Assembly (NCBI GenBank): GCA_036558005.1
Contig: DATBGO010000227.1
Location: forward strand, 1 to 64,000
DNA length: 64,000 nucleotides
DNA from: DATBGO01 sp036558005
Lineage (GTDB): Bacteria; Actinomycetota; Actinomycetes; Streptosporangiales; Streptosporangiaceae
Direction of reading: 5' to 3'
The position numbers were made by a program, and so were the translations under genes. The notes beneath the pieces were generated by a model. That model made no database searches and was not told the origin of the DNA. It was given only the letters and a program-made list of their open reading frames with translations. Of this stretch, positions 43,113 to 53,000 are shown piece after piece. Position 1 is the first letter of the stretch; each line of letters starts with the position of its first letter.

Positions 43113-43250
43113 GGCCCTTCCCCCTTGCCGCGGCGTGCCCGCCAGCTCCTCCTCTGGCCGGATCCCGCTGCCGCGGATAGGGAATGGACTACCCAGGGTT
43201 ATTTAGTGATTACACAATGTGGTTGGTAAAGAGATGGAACCATTCCGGCG

Positions 43251-44348
43251 CTAGCGCACCAGGCAGCCGCGGCTGGCGCCGCCCGGGCCGAACGCGCGCG
43301 CGAGCGCGGTGGCGATCGCGTGCGCGCGGACCGCGTAGCCGGCCGGGGTGTAATGGATCCCGTCCGACAGGTACCAGCCGGGCTCGGCGACCGACGCCCA
43401 GTCGAAGACGCGCATGTTCGGGTACCGGGCGCAGGCCGCGCGCAGGGTGGCGTTCCAGGTCAGCATATTGGCCTCGGACCACGGGCCGGCCGTCAGCAGG
43501 GTCCTGGTGTTCACCCACAGCACCGGCTCGCCGTGCGCGGCCGACATCATCCGCTCGATCCTGGCCATCCGGCTCAGGTCAGAGCCGACCGACACGTTCG
43601 CCGTGTCATTGGTTCCCAGGGCGAACACCCAGCAGCCCCGGTACCCGTGGCTGACCCAGCCGCGGGCCACGTTGAAGCCGTTGACCTGCCCGGGCAGCAC
43701 CTCCTCGATGGACCGCCCGCCCGAGGCGTCCACCAGCAGGTGCGCGACTCCGACCCGGGCGTAGCGGGCGGCGAGCCGCTGCGCCGGGTCGGGCAGCACG
43801 GCAGCCGAGATCATGCCCACCGAGGTCGAGTCGCCGACGTGCGCCACCGAGCGGCACGAGGTACGCAGCCCGCGGCGGGCCGCGGCGGCGGCCCCGTGCC
43901 CGGAGGTCCCGCGCCTGGAGGGTGAGTGCGCGGCGCTGGCGGGCCTGGCCGCGGCGCGGCGCGGCTGGCCGGCCGCCGGGTGCCCGGCGGGACTCGCCGG
44001 GGCGGTGCTGGCATGTGCGGGGCTGGCCGGTGCGGGGCTGGCCGGTGCGGGGCTGGCGTGCCGTGACCGCAGCCGCCGGGCGGCAGCCGCCTGGCCGGCC
44101 CCGGCCGCCGCGCCCGCGCTGCCGCGATGCTGCGGGCCTGGACGGCCGGCCGCGGCGGCGGTGCGGCCGGGCCCGGCGAACACCCCGGCGATCGCGAGCC
44201 CGGCCAGGGCCAGCACGACCGCCGCGGCGGCAGCCGCGGCCACGGCCCGGCGGCCGGGCCTGATCAGCCGTCCCGGCTGGCGGGCAGCACGGACAGCGGC
44301 GCGAGCGAATGCGGGAACATGCTCAGGGCCTGAACGCCAGAAGCGCAT
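43251..44348 (-). CDS. Membrane-anchored SGNH hydrolase/acyltransferase domain protein
   Basis: A 365-aa protein: cytoplasmic Arg-rich start, one membrane helix (about residues 35-60), a low-complexity Ala/Ser/Pro linker with repeated SPAPA units (about 95-150) and a C-terminal SGNH domain. The SGNH domain mirrors that of the neighbouring acyltransferase: LRTSCRSVAHVGDSTSVG, GTNDTANVS, ARYPNMRVFDWASV, DGIHYTPAGYA. It lacks AT3 helices, so it may act as an esterase or as a partner acyltransferase on the same polymer. Confidence 0.88.
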   Translation of the reverse strand: MRFWRSGPEHVPAFARAAVRAARQPGRLIRPGRRAVAAAAAAAVVLALAGLAIAGVFAGPGRTAAAAGRPGPQHRGSAGAAAGAGQAAAARRLRSRHASPAPASPAPASPAHASTAPASPAGHPAAGQPRRAAARPASAAHSPSRRGTSGHGAAAAARRGLRTSCRSVAHVGDSTSVGMISAAVLPDPAQRLAARYARVGVAHLLVDASGGRSIEEVLPGQVNGFNVARGWVSHGYRGCWVFALGTNDTANVSVGSDLSRMARIERMMSAAHGEPVLWVNTRTLLTAGPWSEANMLTWNATLRAACARYPNMRVFDWASVAEPGWYLSDGIHYTPAGYAVRAHAIATALARAFGPGGASRGCLVR

Positions 44349-44638
44349 TGGTCAGCTCCAGGGGACGGGAGCAAGCGCATCACGGTGCGCCGCCGTGCGG
44401 CGGCCGCGCCCAGCGCCGATCGTTACCGCGATCAGCTCACCGGCCGGGCCGCAACCAAGGGCCAGGCAGCGGGGCGCAGTGCGTGACGCGCCTCGCTCGG
44501 GGGCTTGGCTCGCGGACAGCACTGATCGGGGACTGTCGGTTACCGCTTCACTACAAGAACACCCCGGCGGGCCGACCTGATTCCATCGTTCAGTAGAAAC
44601 CCGCCGCGTCCGCCCAGGTCAGCATCCGGCCAGCACGG

Positions 44639-44713
44639 CGCAGCGCGGACAGGGGGCCCGCGGCGCAGCACGGACAGTGGGCCCGCGGCACAGCGCGGAT
44701 AACGGGACTGCGG
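44639..44713. repeat. Three 25-bp tandem repeats upstream of the giant operon
   Basis: Units 44639-44663, 44664-44688 and 44689-44713 share CRCAGCRCGGAYA followed by GGG and GCGG. They lie in the gene-free stretch 44349-44918 between the SGNH gene and the first small gene, about 200 bp before the latter. Apart from them I see no clear gene in this stretch. They may be iterated protein-binding sites. Confidence 0.7.
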
Positions 44714-44918
44714 CACGGCCGGCCCGGCGCGATTCCATGCGCCACACGGCGGCGCAACCCGGCCGGCCCGGGCGGCGCGAAGGACAAGAAATCCGGGTGC
44801 CGAATGGTGGTCCATTTCCCGGGCCGCGGATTTACCATATCTCGTGAAAGGCGTGGGGGTCATGCCGGGATTTGGGGGTGGGGGAAATGCGAGCTTTGGC
44901 AGATATGACGGGCTAGGC

Positions 44919-45185
44919 ATGGCGACCATCGCGGTTACCGCGCCTGCCGGAGTCCTCAGCCAGCTGCCGGCCGCTGGCAGCAGCTTCCCGCTGGCCCTGG
45001 CGGCCAGCACCGCCGCCGACAACGGCGACGGCACCTGGACGGTCACCGCGATGACCGACGAGGCGAACATCCCCGCGCTGACCGCGCTGGGCGCCACCGT
45101 GACCGTGATCGAGGACGACGCCGCCGAACTGGCTCGCTGGCAGGCCATCGACTCACAGGTCGACAACGAGCCACCCCTCGCCTAG
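44919..45185 (+). CDS. Small protein, first gene of the giant operon
   Basis: An 88-aa acidic protein with no signal peptide: ATIAVTAPAGVLSQLPAAGSS, then DGTWTVTAMTDEANIPALTALGATVTVIEDD, ending in the helix AAELARWQAIDSQVD. It looks like a compact alpha/beta domain, similar in flavour to peptidase propeptide or small adaptor domains. I do not recognise it. In-frame ATG 44862 and GTG 44844 would add a Gly-rich tail. Its stop lies 9 bp before the carboxypeptidase start, so it may be the peptidase's partner or inhibitor. Confidence 0.6.
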   Translation: MATIAVTAPAGVLSQLPAAGSSFPLALAASTAADNGDGTWTVTAMTDEANIPALTALGATVTVIEDDAAELARWQAIDSQVDNEPPLA

Positions 45186-45194
45186 GAGCGCGGC

Positions 45195-46643
45195 ATGGCT
45201 GGCTACATGACCTCGGCGGTGGTGTCCGCGCACCTAGACGCGGCCGCGGCCGCGCACCCGGCGGTGTGCGTCAGGTCCGGGGCGAGCGACTGGGCGGCGG
45301 GCCGGGCCGGCGGCAAGAGCGGCTACGTCAAGGTCGGCGCCGCCGTCACCGGCAGCCCGCCGCAGCGCAGCGCGGTGCTGCTGATCGGCGGGGTGCACGC
45401 CAGGGAGCTGGCCCCGCCGGACGCGCTGGTCAGCTTCGTGGAGAAACTGCTGACCGGCTACGCGGCCGGCACCCCGGTCAGCTACCCCGCGTGGACCGAC
45501 CCGGTCAGCGGCATCGTCTATGACTCGTTCCTGATCCCCTGGCCGTGGGTCAAGAACGTGGTCGAGCGGCTGGACCTGTACATCGCCCCGCTGGTCAACG
45601 ACGACGGGCGGGACTTCGTGCTCGCCCCGCTGGGGGCCGGCGCATCGCACGCGGACCAGGCGCTGCACAAGGGCTGGCGGAAGAACCGGCGGACCGCGCC
45701 GGCCGGGGTCACCGACCCGCACGGCGCTGGCGTCGATATCAACCGCAATTTCGACATCGTCTGGAACTTCACCAAGTTCTACGACATGTCCCTGCCCAAC
45801 GTCGCGGTGCATTCCTCCACCGACCCGGTCAGTGACTCGTTCATCGGCGACCTCGCCGAGTCCGAGCCGGAGACCAGGAACGTCGCCGGCCTGATGCGCA
45901 ACAAGGGCGTCAGCTGGTTCATCGACTTCCACGCCTTCGGCCGGGACGTGCTGTTCTCCTGGGGCATCGAATCCAACCAGGACAAAGACGCCACGAAGAA
46001 CTTCGCCAACCCCGACTGGGACGGCAAGCGCGACGGCATCGCCAACCCCGGCTACAAGGAGTACATCCCGACCGTCGACGCGATCACCGGCGAGGGCATG
46101 GCCAGGCGCATCAGCGACATCGTCCTGGCCAAGGCGGGCGGCGCGGACCCGCGGGCGCAGGCCAGGTCCCGGTACACGGTCAAGCAGTCGGCTGACTTCT
46201 ACGTCGCGACCGGCACCACCCAGGACTTCTGCTTCAGCCGCTGGTTCACCGCCGCGACGGCGGGCCACCCGATCCCCACCGTGATGGCCTTCACCATCGA
46301 GGCAGGCGGGGACCCCAAGCTCGGAGCCGACCACGACGAGGGCGGCTTCACCCCCGACTACGTGCAGCATTTCCCCAAGCTGGAGCGGGAGATCCACGTC
46401 GCCGCCTGGGCATTCCTGTCCGCCGTCGCCTCGATGAAGGCCCCGTCGCCCAGCACCCCGGATCCGCCGGCCGCCCAGCCGCCGCCGGCCGGCGCCAGCG
46501 GAGGCTCCGGCTGCCTGATGATGCTGGTCAGCTGCCTGCTCCTGATCGGCGCGGCGGCCGCCGCGATACTCGGCGCGACCGGGCTCGGCGCCCTGCTCGG
46601 CGGCGGCGCGCTGGCTGGCTACCTGGCCAGGCGGAGGGCTTGA
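45195..46643 (+). CDS. Tail-anchored M14 zinc carboxypeptidase
   Basis: A 482-aa metallocarboxypeptidase. Zinc ligands: H68 and E71 in GGVHARELAPPD and H246 in FIDFHAFG. Substrate-binding N183/R184 lie in DINRNF, and the catalytic Glu is E369 in AFTIEAGG. There is no N-terminal signal peptide. Instead, a Pro-rich linker (415-438) leads to a C-terminal membrane helix (about 440-468) and a basic tail ARRRA. This places the enzyme domain in the cytoplasm unless export is unusual. AGGAG overlaps the preceding stop. It overlaps the next gene as TGATG. Confidence 0.88.
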   Translation: MAGYMTSAVVSAHLDAAAAAHPAVCVRSGASDWAAGRAGGKSGYVKVGAAVTGSPPQRSAVLLIGGVHARELAPPDALVSFVEKLLTGYAAGTPVSYPAWTDPVSGIVYDSFLIPWPWVKNVVERLDLYIAPLVNDDGRDFVLAPLGAGASHADQALHKGWRKNRRTAPAGVTDPHGAGVDINRNFDIVWNFTKFYDMSLPNVAVHSSTDPVSDSFIGDLAESEPETRNVAGLMRNKGVSWFIDFHAFGRDVLFSWGIESNQDKDATKNFANPDWDGKRDGIANPGYKEYIPTVDAITGEGMARRISDIVLAKAGGADPRAQARSRYTVKQSADFYVATGTTQDFCFSRWFTAATAGHPIPTVMAFTIEAGGDPKLGADHDEGGFTPDYVQHFPKLEREIHVAAWAFLSAVASMKAPSPSTPDPPAAQPPPAGASGGSGCLMMLVSCLLLIGAAAAAILGATGLGALLGGGALAGYLARRRA

Positions 46644-49600
46644 TGGCAGAGGACGGCACCCTCCAGCAGTTCGCGGGCGCGCTGGCCGCCTCGCTGCAGC
46701 CGCTGCAGACCCGGCTGGCGGCCGGCGATGCCCGCGGGCTGCTCGCGGAGATGGGCCTGGCGCTGCCGCCCGAACTGGACGGGCTGCCCGCGTTCAGCAC
46801 CGCGGCCAGCGCGGCGATCACCGCGGTGGAGGGCCTGGCCGCGCCGCTGGCCGCGCTGGCCAGCGCGGCGCAGGCCGGTGACGCCGGCCCGATCATCTCG
46901 GCGACGGCCAGCCTGCTGCAGGCGGTCGCGGCGACCATCAGCGCGCTGGATGACCTGGCCAGCGCGCTGGGCTCGGTGGCGGGCAGCCTGCCAGGGGTCG
47001 ACCCGGGCGACGTCACGGCGTTCGCCGGGACCTTCGCAGCGAAGCTGGCCGAGCACGTCATCGTCGACTACCTCGCCGGGTTCCGGCCGGTGCTGCTGCG
47101 GGTCCTCGCGCTGCTCGGCATCGCCGGCATCGACCTGGTGCCGCCAGATCCCGCCGACCCGGCCAAGATCGCATTCCAGCGGCACGACCTGAACCTGCCG
47201 GCCATCGGCAGCATGCTCAGCGACCCGGCCAGCTACCTGCTGGGGCTTTACGGCTGGAACACCCCGGCGCTGGACGCGGCCGGCCTGCTGGCCCGGCTGG
47301 CCGGCCTGCTGACCGAGTTCGGCGCCTCGGCCAGTTTCGACCCGGCGGCCGGCACGCTGACGCTGGCCCCGTTCACCTTCGCGGCGACCACCGGGGTGAG
47401 CCCGCCCGGCCTGTCGGCGCTGCTGGCCGCCGGGATCAGCGACGGCAGCACGCTGGACCTGCCGTCCCTGCTGCCGTCGGGGTGGACCCTGCAGCTGACC
47501 GCGAAGGGCGCCCTGAGCGCCGGGGCGGAGCTGCGGATCCTGCCGCCGGGCCAGCTGGAGCTGCACGCCGCCGCCAGCGTCGACGGCTCGCTCCAGGTCG
47601 TCGCCACCAGGTCCGCGGCGGCGGGCGGCCGGCTGACCATCATCGGGATCCCCGGCATCGCGAACCTGGACGCGGCGTCCGTCACGACCTCGGTCGGCGC
47701 CCAGTTCCACTGGGACTCCGGCTCCGGGGTGGCCCGCGGCGCGTTCGTGGCCGGGGCGGCTATCACCGGCGGGAAGTTCACCGTCGGCTCGGCCAACGCG
47801 GACGGGTTCGTGGCCAGCCTGCTGTCCGGCCTGGACATCGAGCTCGACTTCGACCTGCAGCTCGGCTGGGCCGGCGACCGCGGCTTCTACATCGGCGGCA
47901 ACGCGGGACTGGGCACCACCATCGGCGTGCACCGCGTGATCGGCCCGTTCACGCTCGACAGCGTGCACCTGGAGGTGACCGGCTCGGGCGGCGGGCTGGC
48001 GCTGGAGACCAGCGTCACCGGCAGCGGCACCCTCGGCCCGGTGACCGCCTCGGTCGACCGGATCGGCGCGGTCACCACGCTCGGCTTCAGCCCGGGCAAC
48101 CTCGGGCCGGCCCAGCTCGACGTCGCGTTCAAGCCGCCGGCCGGGCTGGGCATCCTGATCGACGCCGGGGTGATCACCGGCGGCGGCTACATCTCTTACG
48201 ACCCGGTCAAGGGCGAGTACGCGGGCGTGCTTGAACTGTCGCTGCTGAGCATCTCCATCAAGGCGATCGGGGTGCTGGACACCCGGCTGCCCGACGGCTC
48301 GCCGGGGTTCTCGTTCCTGATCATCCTGACCTTCGACCTGCCGCCGGTGCAGCTCGGCTTCGGGTTCACCCTCAACGGCGTCGGCGGCCTGGCCGGGATC
48401 AACCGGACCATGGTGACCGACGCGCTGCAGGCCGCGATGCGCGCCCATCACCTGGACTCCATCCTGTTCCCGCCCGACCCGGTCGCGGACGCGCCGCAGA
48501 TCATCAGCGACATCCGGACGATCTTCCCGCCCGCGCAGGGCCGGTACGTGTTCGGCCCGATGCTGGAGGTGGGCTGGGGCACCCCCACCCTGATCACGCT
48601 GGAGATCGGGGTCCTGCTGGAGCTGCCCGACCCGGTGCGGATCGCGCTGCTCGGCCGCCTGCACATGGCGCTGCCCGACGACGATGCCGCGCTGATCCTG
48701 ATCCAGATCGACATCCTGGGCACCCTGGACTTCGGCACCGACACGCTGGAGATCGACGGCTCGCTGTATGACTCCCGGATCCTGGCCTACGAACTGTCCG
48801 GGGACATGGCGCTGCGGCTGAACTGGGGCGACAGCCCGGACTTCGCAGTGTCGATGGGCGGGTTCCACCCCCGCTACCAGCCGCCGCCCGGCTTCCCCGC
48901 GCTGAAGCGGATGACCGTGTCCATCGGCGACAGCGACCTGGTCCAGCTGAGCTGCACCTCCTACCTCGCGGTGACCTCCAACAGCTACCAGTTCGGCTCC
49001 GCGGTCGAGCTGTCCGCGTCGGCGGGCGATTTCAGCCTGCACGGCTACATGGGCTTCGACGCGCTGTTCACGTTCGACCCGTTCAGCTTCGACGTCGACT
49101 TCTCCGCCGGGGTGGACGTCAAGTATGACGGCACCACCCTGCTGGGCATCCACCTGGACGCGGAGCTGTCCGGGCCGACCCCCTGGCACGTGCACGGCAC
49201 CGCCTCGATCGACATCCTGTTCTTCTCCGTCGGCATCAGCGTCGACGTGACCTGGGGTGACGACAACGCGGTCAGCCTGCCCGCGACCGCCGTGCTGCCG
49301 CAGCTGAACGCCGCGCTGACCGCGCCGTCCAGCTGGTCGGCGCAGCTGCCGCCGGGCACCGAGCAGGCGGTGACGCTGCGCGGGCTGCCGCCCGGTGGCA
49401 CCGACATCGTGGTGCACCCGATGGGCTCGCTCACGGTGCGGGAGAAGATCGTGCCGCTGGACGTGCCGGTGACCAAGTTCGGCAACACCACCCCCTCCGA
49501 CGGCGGCCAGTTCGCCATCGCCAGCGTCACGCTGGACGGCAACCCGGCGGCCATCACCAGCGTGCAGGACGCGTTCGCGCGCGGCCAGTTCCAGCAGCTG

Positions 49601-50074
49601 TCCGACAGCGACGAGATCTCCGCGCCCGCCTTCGAGCAGTTCGACTGCGGGGTCGGCATCGGCGACCCGTCGGTCCGCGGCGGCCATGACGCGCCCCGCA
49701 CGGTGACCATGCAATGGCGCTACATCCCGGACCCGGTGCGGGCATCGGTGCTCAGCAGGGCCGCGGCGCTGTCGGCCGCCCAGCTCGCGGCCGGCGCGCA
49801 GCTCGGCGCCGGAGCCCGGGCACCGGTCAGCAACACCGGGCTGGCCCGCTACACCGGGCCAGGCACCGCCAGTATCGTGGCCGCCGCCCCGGTCAGCTAC
49901 GTGGTCACCGGCACCGGCGACCTCGCCGTCAGGGCCGACATCAGCCCGGCCGGCGGCACCACCTGCTACGCGGCCAGCAGCGCGCTGGCCAGCTACCTGG
50001 CAGCCAACCCGCAGCAGGCCGGCCAGCTCCAGGTCATGCCGCTGCACGAGGTGCCGGAAGGGAGCGCGGCATGA
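46643..50074 (+). CDS. Giant beta-rich protein, DUF6603-like
   Basis: A 1143-aa protein with no signal peptide. The N-terminal 150 residues are helical and Ala-rich. From about 200 to 950 it is a long run of short alternating polar/hydrophobic strands such as QLGFGFTLNGVGGLAGINR, VGWGTPTLITLEIGVLLELPDP and FSFDVDFSAGVDVKYDGTTLLGIHLDAEL, which resembles DUF6603 proteins. The C-terminus (about 1010-1143) is more mixed. Function unknown; a scaffold or long hydrophobic groove is possible. The ATG overlaps the peptidase stop, and its own stop overlaps the next ATG. Confidence 0.7.
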   Translation: MAEDGTLQQFAGALAASLQPLQTRLAAGDARGLLAEMGLALPPELDGLPAFSTAASAAITAVEGLAAPLAALASAAQAGDAGPIISATASLLQAVAATISALDDLASALGSVAGSLPGVDPGDVTAFAGTFAAKLAEHVIVDYLAGFRPVLLRVLALLGIAGIDLVPPDPADPAKIAFQRHDLNLPAIGSMLSDPASYLLGLYGWNTPALDAAGLLARLAGLLTEFGASASFDPAAGTLTLAPFTFAATTGVSPPGLSALLAAGISDGSTLDLPSLLPSGWTLQLTAKGALSAGAELRILPPGQLELHAAASVDGSLQVVATRSAAAGGRLTIIGIPGIANLDAASVTTSVGAQFHWDSGSGVARGAFVAGAAITGGKFTVGSANADGFVASLLSGLDIELDFDLQLGWAGDRGFYIGGNAGLGTTIGVHRVIGPFTLDSVHLEVTGSGGGLALETSVTGSGTLGPVTASVDRIGAVTTLGFSPGNLGPAQLDVAFKPPAGLGILIDAGVITGGGYISYDPVKGEYAGVLELSLLSISIKAIGVLDTRLPDGSPGFSFLIILTFDLPPVQLGFGFTLNGVGGLAGINRTMVTDALQAAMRAHHLDSILFPPDPVADAPQIISDIRTIFPPAQGRYVFGPMLEVGWGTPTLITLEIGVLLELPDPVRIALLGRLHMALPDDDAALILIQIDILGTLDFGTDTLEIDGSLYDSRILAYELSGDMALRLNWGDSPDFAVSMGGFHPRYQPPPGFPALKRMTVSIGDSDLVQLSCTSYLAVTSNSYQFGSAVELSASAGDFSLHGYMGFDALFTFDPFSFDVDFSAGVDVKYDGTTLLGIHLDAELSGPTPWHVHGTASIDILFFSVGISVDVTWGDDNAVSLPATAVLPQLNAALTAPSSWSAQLPPGTEQAVTLRGLPPGGTDIVVHPMGSLTVREKIVPLDVPVTKFGNTTPSDGGQFAIASVTLDGNPAAITSVQDAFARGQFQQLSDSDEISAPAFEQFDCGVGIGDPSVRGGHDAPRTVTMQWRYIPDPVRASVLSRAAALSAAQLAAGAQLGAGARAPVSNTGLARYTGPGTASIVAAAPVSYVVTGTGDLAVRADISPAGGTTCYAASSALASYLAANPQQAGQLQVMPLHEVPEGSAA

Positions 50075-53000
50075 CCGTCACCGACGGCGCGGACGCGCCC
50101 GGCGCCCGGTATCACTTCCGGTCCTGGCTGCGGCGCGGCATCGGCGCGGACGCCGGGCAGCCCGACGGGCCGGGACTGCCCGACCGGGCGGCGCTCACCG
50201 TCACCCTGAACGTCACCGCCCAGCAGGACGCCGCCACGGTCGCCGACACCCCGCCGCCGCAGCTGACCGTGCACCTCTACGGGCCCGGCGACGTCGTCGG
50301 CATCGACCCGCGCCACGTCATCAGGACCGAGCCGCGCGACCAGACGGTGAACTTCGAGCCGAACTACCTGGCCGGGATCGAGTTCGGCTACCCGGATCTC
50401 CCCTGGCTGTTCACGCCCGCGCAGCCCGACGGCGACCGGCTGCGGCCGTTCGTGGCGCTGATCGCGCTCAAGACCGGGGAATTCACCGCCGCCGGCGGGC
50501 CGCCGGGCCCGCTGCCGGCCATCGACGTCCAGGTCATGTCCGCGCTGCAGCCGCTGGCGGACGCGTGGAACTGGGCGCACGCCCAGATCGCCGGCGACGC
50601 GGATCTCACCAGCACGATCACCGCCAGCCCCGCGGCGGCGATCTCCCGGGTGCTGTGCCCGCGGCGGCTCGACCCGGAGTCCTCCTACACCGCCTTCCTG
50701 GTCCCGGCGTTCGAGATCGGCCGCCAGGCTGGCCTCGGCATGGACGTCAGCGGGCTGCACACCGCCGGCCCGGCGTGGACCGCGCAGACCAGCGCGCCGC
50801 TGCGGCTGCCGGTGTACTACCAGTTCTCGTTCCGCACCAGCGACGCCGGCGACTTCGAGTCGCTGGTCCGCAAGCTCACCCCCACCATCCTGCCCGCCGA
50901 GGTCGGCATCAGCCTGATGGCGGTCGACCATCCGGCGCCGGGCGTGCCGGGCGCGGGCGGGCCGCTCGGGCTGGAAGGCGCGCTGCGCAGCGCCCTGACC
51001 ACCCCGACCTCGTGGACCGGGCCGGACCGGGACGCCTTCCAGGCGGCGGTGCAGGACCTGGTCAACCTGACCGCGGCCGCGGGCACCGACGACCCGGACA
51101 ACCCGGCGCCGGAGGACCCGCGGATCGTGCCGCCGTTCTACGGCAAGTGGGCCGCGGCCGCCGCGGCGGTCGATCACACCCAGCCCGGCTGGCCGGGCGA
51201 GCTGAACACCGACCCGCGCAACCGGGCCGCGGCCGGGATGGGCACCCAGATCGTGCAGGCCCAGCGGACCGCCCTGCTGGCCTCGGCCTGGGACCAGGTA
51301 GCCGGGGTCGAGGCGGCCAACGCCCAGCTTCGGGCCGCGCAGCTGTCCCGGGCCGCGATGTCGGCGGTGTGGAACCGGCAGCTGTCGGCGGCCGGGCCCG
51401 GCACCCTGCTGGCGCTGACCGCGCCGGTCCAGGCCCGGATGCTGGCCAGCCCGCGCACCGTGTACGCGACGATCGCGGCCAGCCGGGTGCCGCACCGGAT
51501 CGTATCCGGCGCCTACCGAAGGGCCGCCCGCCCGCTCGGGCCGGTCGCCCGGCGGGCGGCGGCGCTGGCCGGCGTCAGCGGGCCGCCGGCGGCCAGGCCG
51601 CCGCTGCTGGAGCGGATCAACGCCGGGCAGGTCCTGGTCGCCCCGCCGCCCCCGCCGCCTGGCGGCATGACCTCCATCGACGGGGTGAGCGACGCAGCCG
51701 AGGCGGCCGCGCTGCCGGGCTGGCTGCCGGGCTGGCTGCGCGCGCTGATTACCTGGCTGGCCCGGCGGCTGGGCGACTGGCTGCCGGTGCTGACGGTCGC
51801 TCTCGGGCTGGTCCTGGCGGCGGCCGTGGCGGTGATCATGGTGGCGGCCGGCGCGGCGGGCGGCGCTGCCGCCGCCGTGGCGGTGGTCATCGTGGCCGCG
51901 GCGCTGGGTGCTGCCTGGTGGCTGCGCCGGGTCGAGCGCATCGACGCGGCGGCCGACGGGCTGCGATTGTCCGGCCTGACCCTGGCCGCCGTGCAGGCGG
52001 CACCGCCGGCCACGTCGTTCGCGGTGTCCAGTCCCCCGTCGGGCCTGGGCGGGCACGGCTCGGTTCAGGCGGCCGCCGGGCCGGGCGGCCCCGCTGGCCC
52101 CGCGCCGCCGCCCGAGGCCGTGCCTGGCGGCAGCGCGGCCGGGCCGGCCCTGACCGCGGTGGCCGGGGACAGCCCGGCCGGCGCGAGGTTCCGGGCGGCG
52201 GCCGGGCTGGCGCTCGGGGCCGTGCACGGCTTCCCGGCCGACCCGGCACCGGCCCCGGCCCTGGATCTGGCCGCGCTGTCCGCGACGGTGCTGGCCAAGC
52301 TCGACCCGGCCAGGACCGTGCTGGCCCGGATGAGCACGGTCATCCGGCTGCCCGGCGGGCTGCCCTGGTTCACCCCGGACCCGATCGAGCCGATCATGGC
52401 GGCGCCCGACTTCCCGCAGCCGATGTACGCCCCGCTGCGCGACCTGAACCAGGACTACCTGCTGCCCGGGGTCGAGCTCATCCCCCCGGACACGCTCGGC
52501 GCGGTGCTGGAGAACCACGCGTTCATCGAGTCCTTCCTGGTCGGGCTCAATCACGAGATGGCGCGCCAGCTGCTGTGGGACGGCTACCCGACCGACCAGC
52601 GCGGCAGCTACTTCCGGCAGTTCTGGGACGTGGCCGGCTACCTGCCGCAGGCCGGCGACCCGGCCAGCCCGGCCGCGCTGGCGGAGGCGCTGAAAGACAT
52701 CCCGCCGATCAACACCTGGCCGCTGGCCCGCCCGCTGGGCAGCAACGAGAACCGGCCGAACGTGGTCCCCGACAACGTCGTGCTGCTGGTCCGGGGCGAA
52801 CTGCTGCGCCGCTACCCGAACACGGTGATCTTCGCGGGGAAGGCGAAGGCCGGGGCGGACGGGGACAACGGCCGGGTGCTCGACGAGACCGACGAGCGCT
52901 ACCCCGTCTTCCGCGGCACGCTCAGCCCGGACATCACGTTCTTCGGCTTCAGCCTGTCAGCCGACGACGCGCGCGGCGGCACGGCGGCCGCGCCGCTCGG

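Noticed and set aside
44349..44638. Small genes in the region upstream of the 25-bp repeats
   Set aside because: Frames are Arg/Gly/Pro-rich, lack ribosome-binding sites and match no family I recognise.
46619..50047. A very long open frame on the minus strand opposite the beta-rich giant gene
   Set aside because: Its product is Arg/Gly/Gln/Pro-rich low-complexity sequence without motifs, a usual artefact of GC-rich coding DNA. The plus strand has coupled starts and recognisable motif-like blocks.
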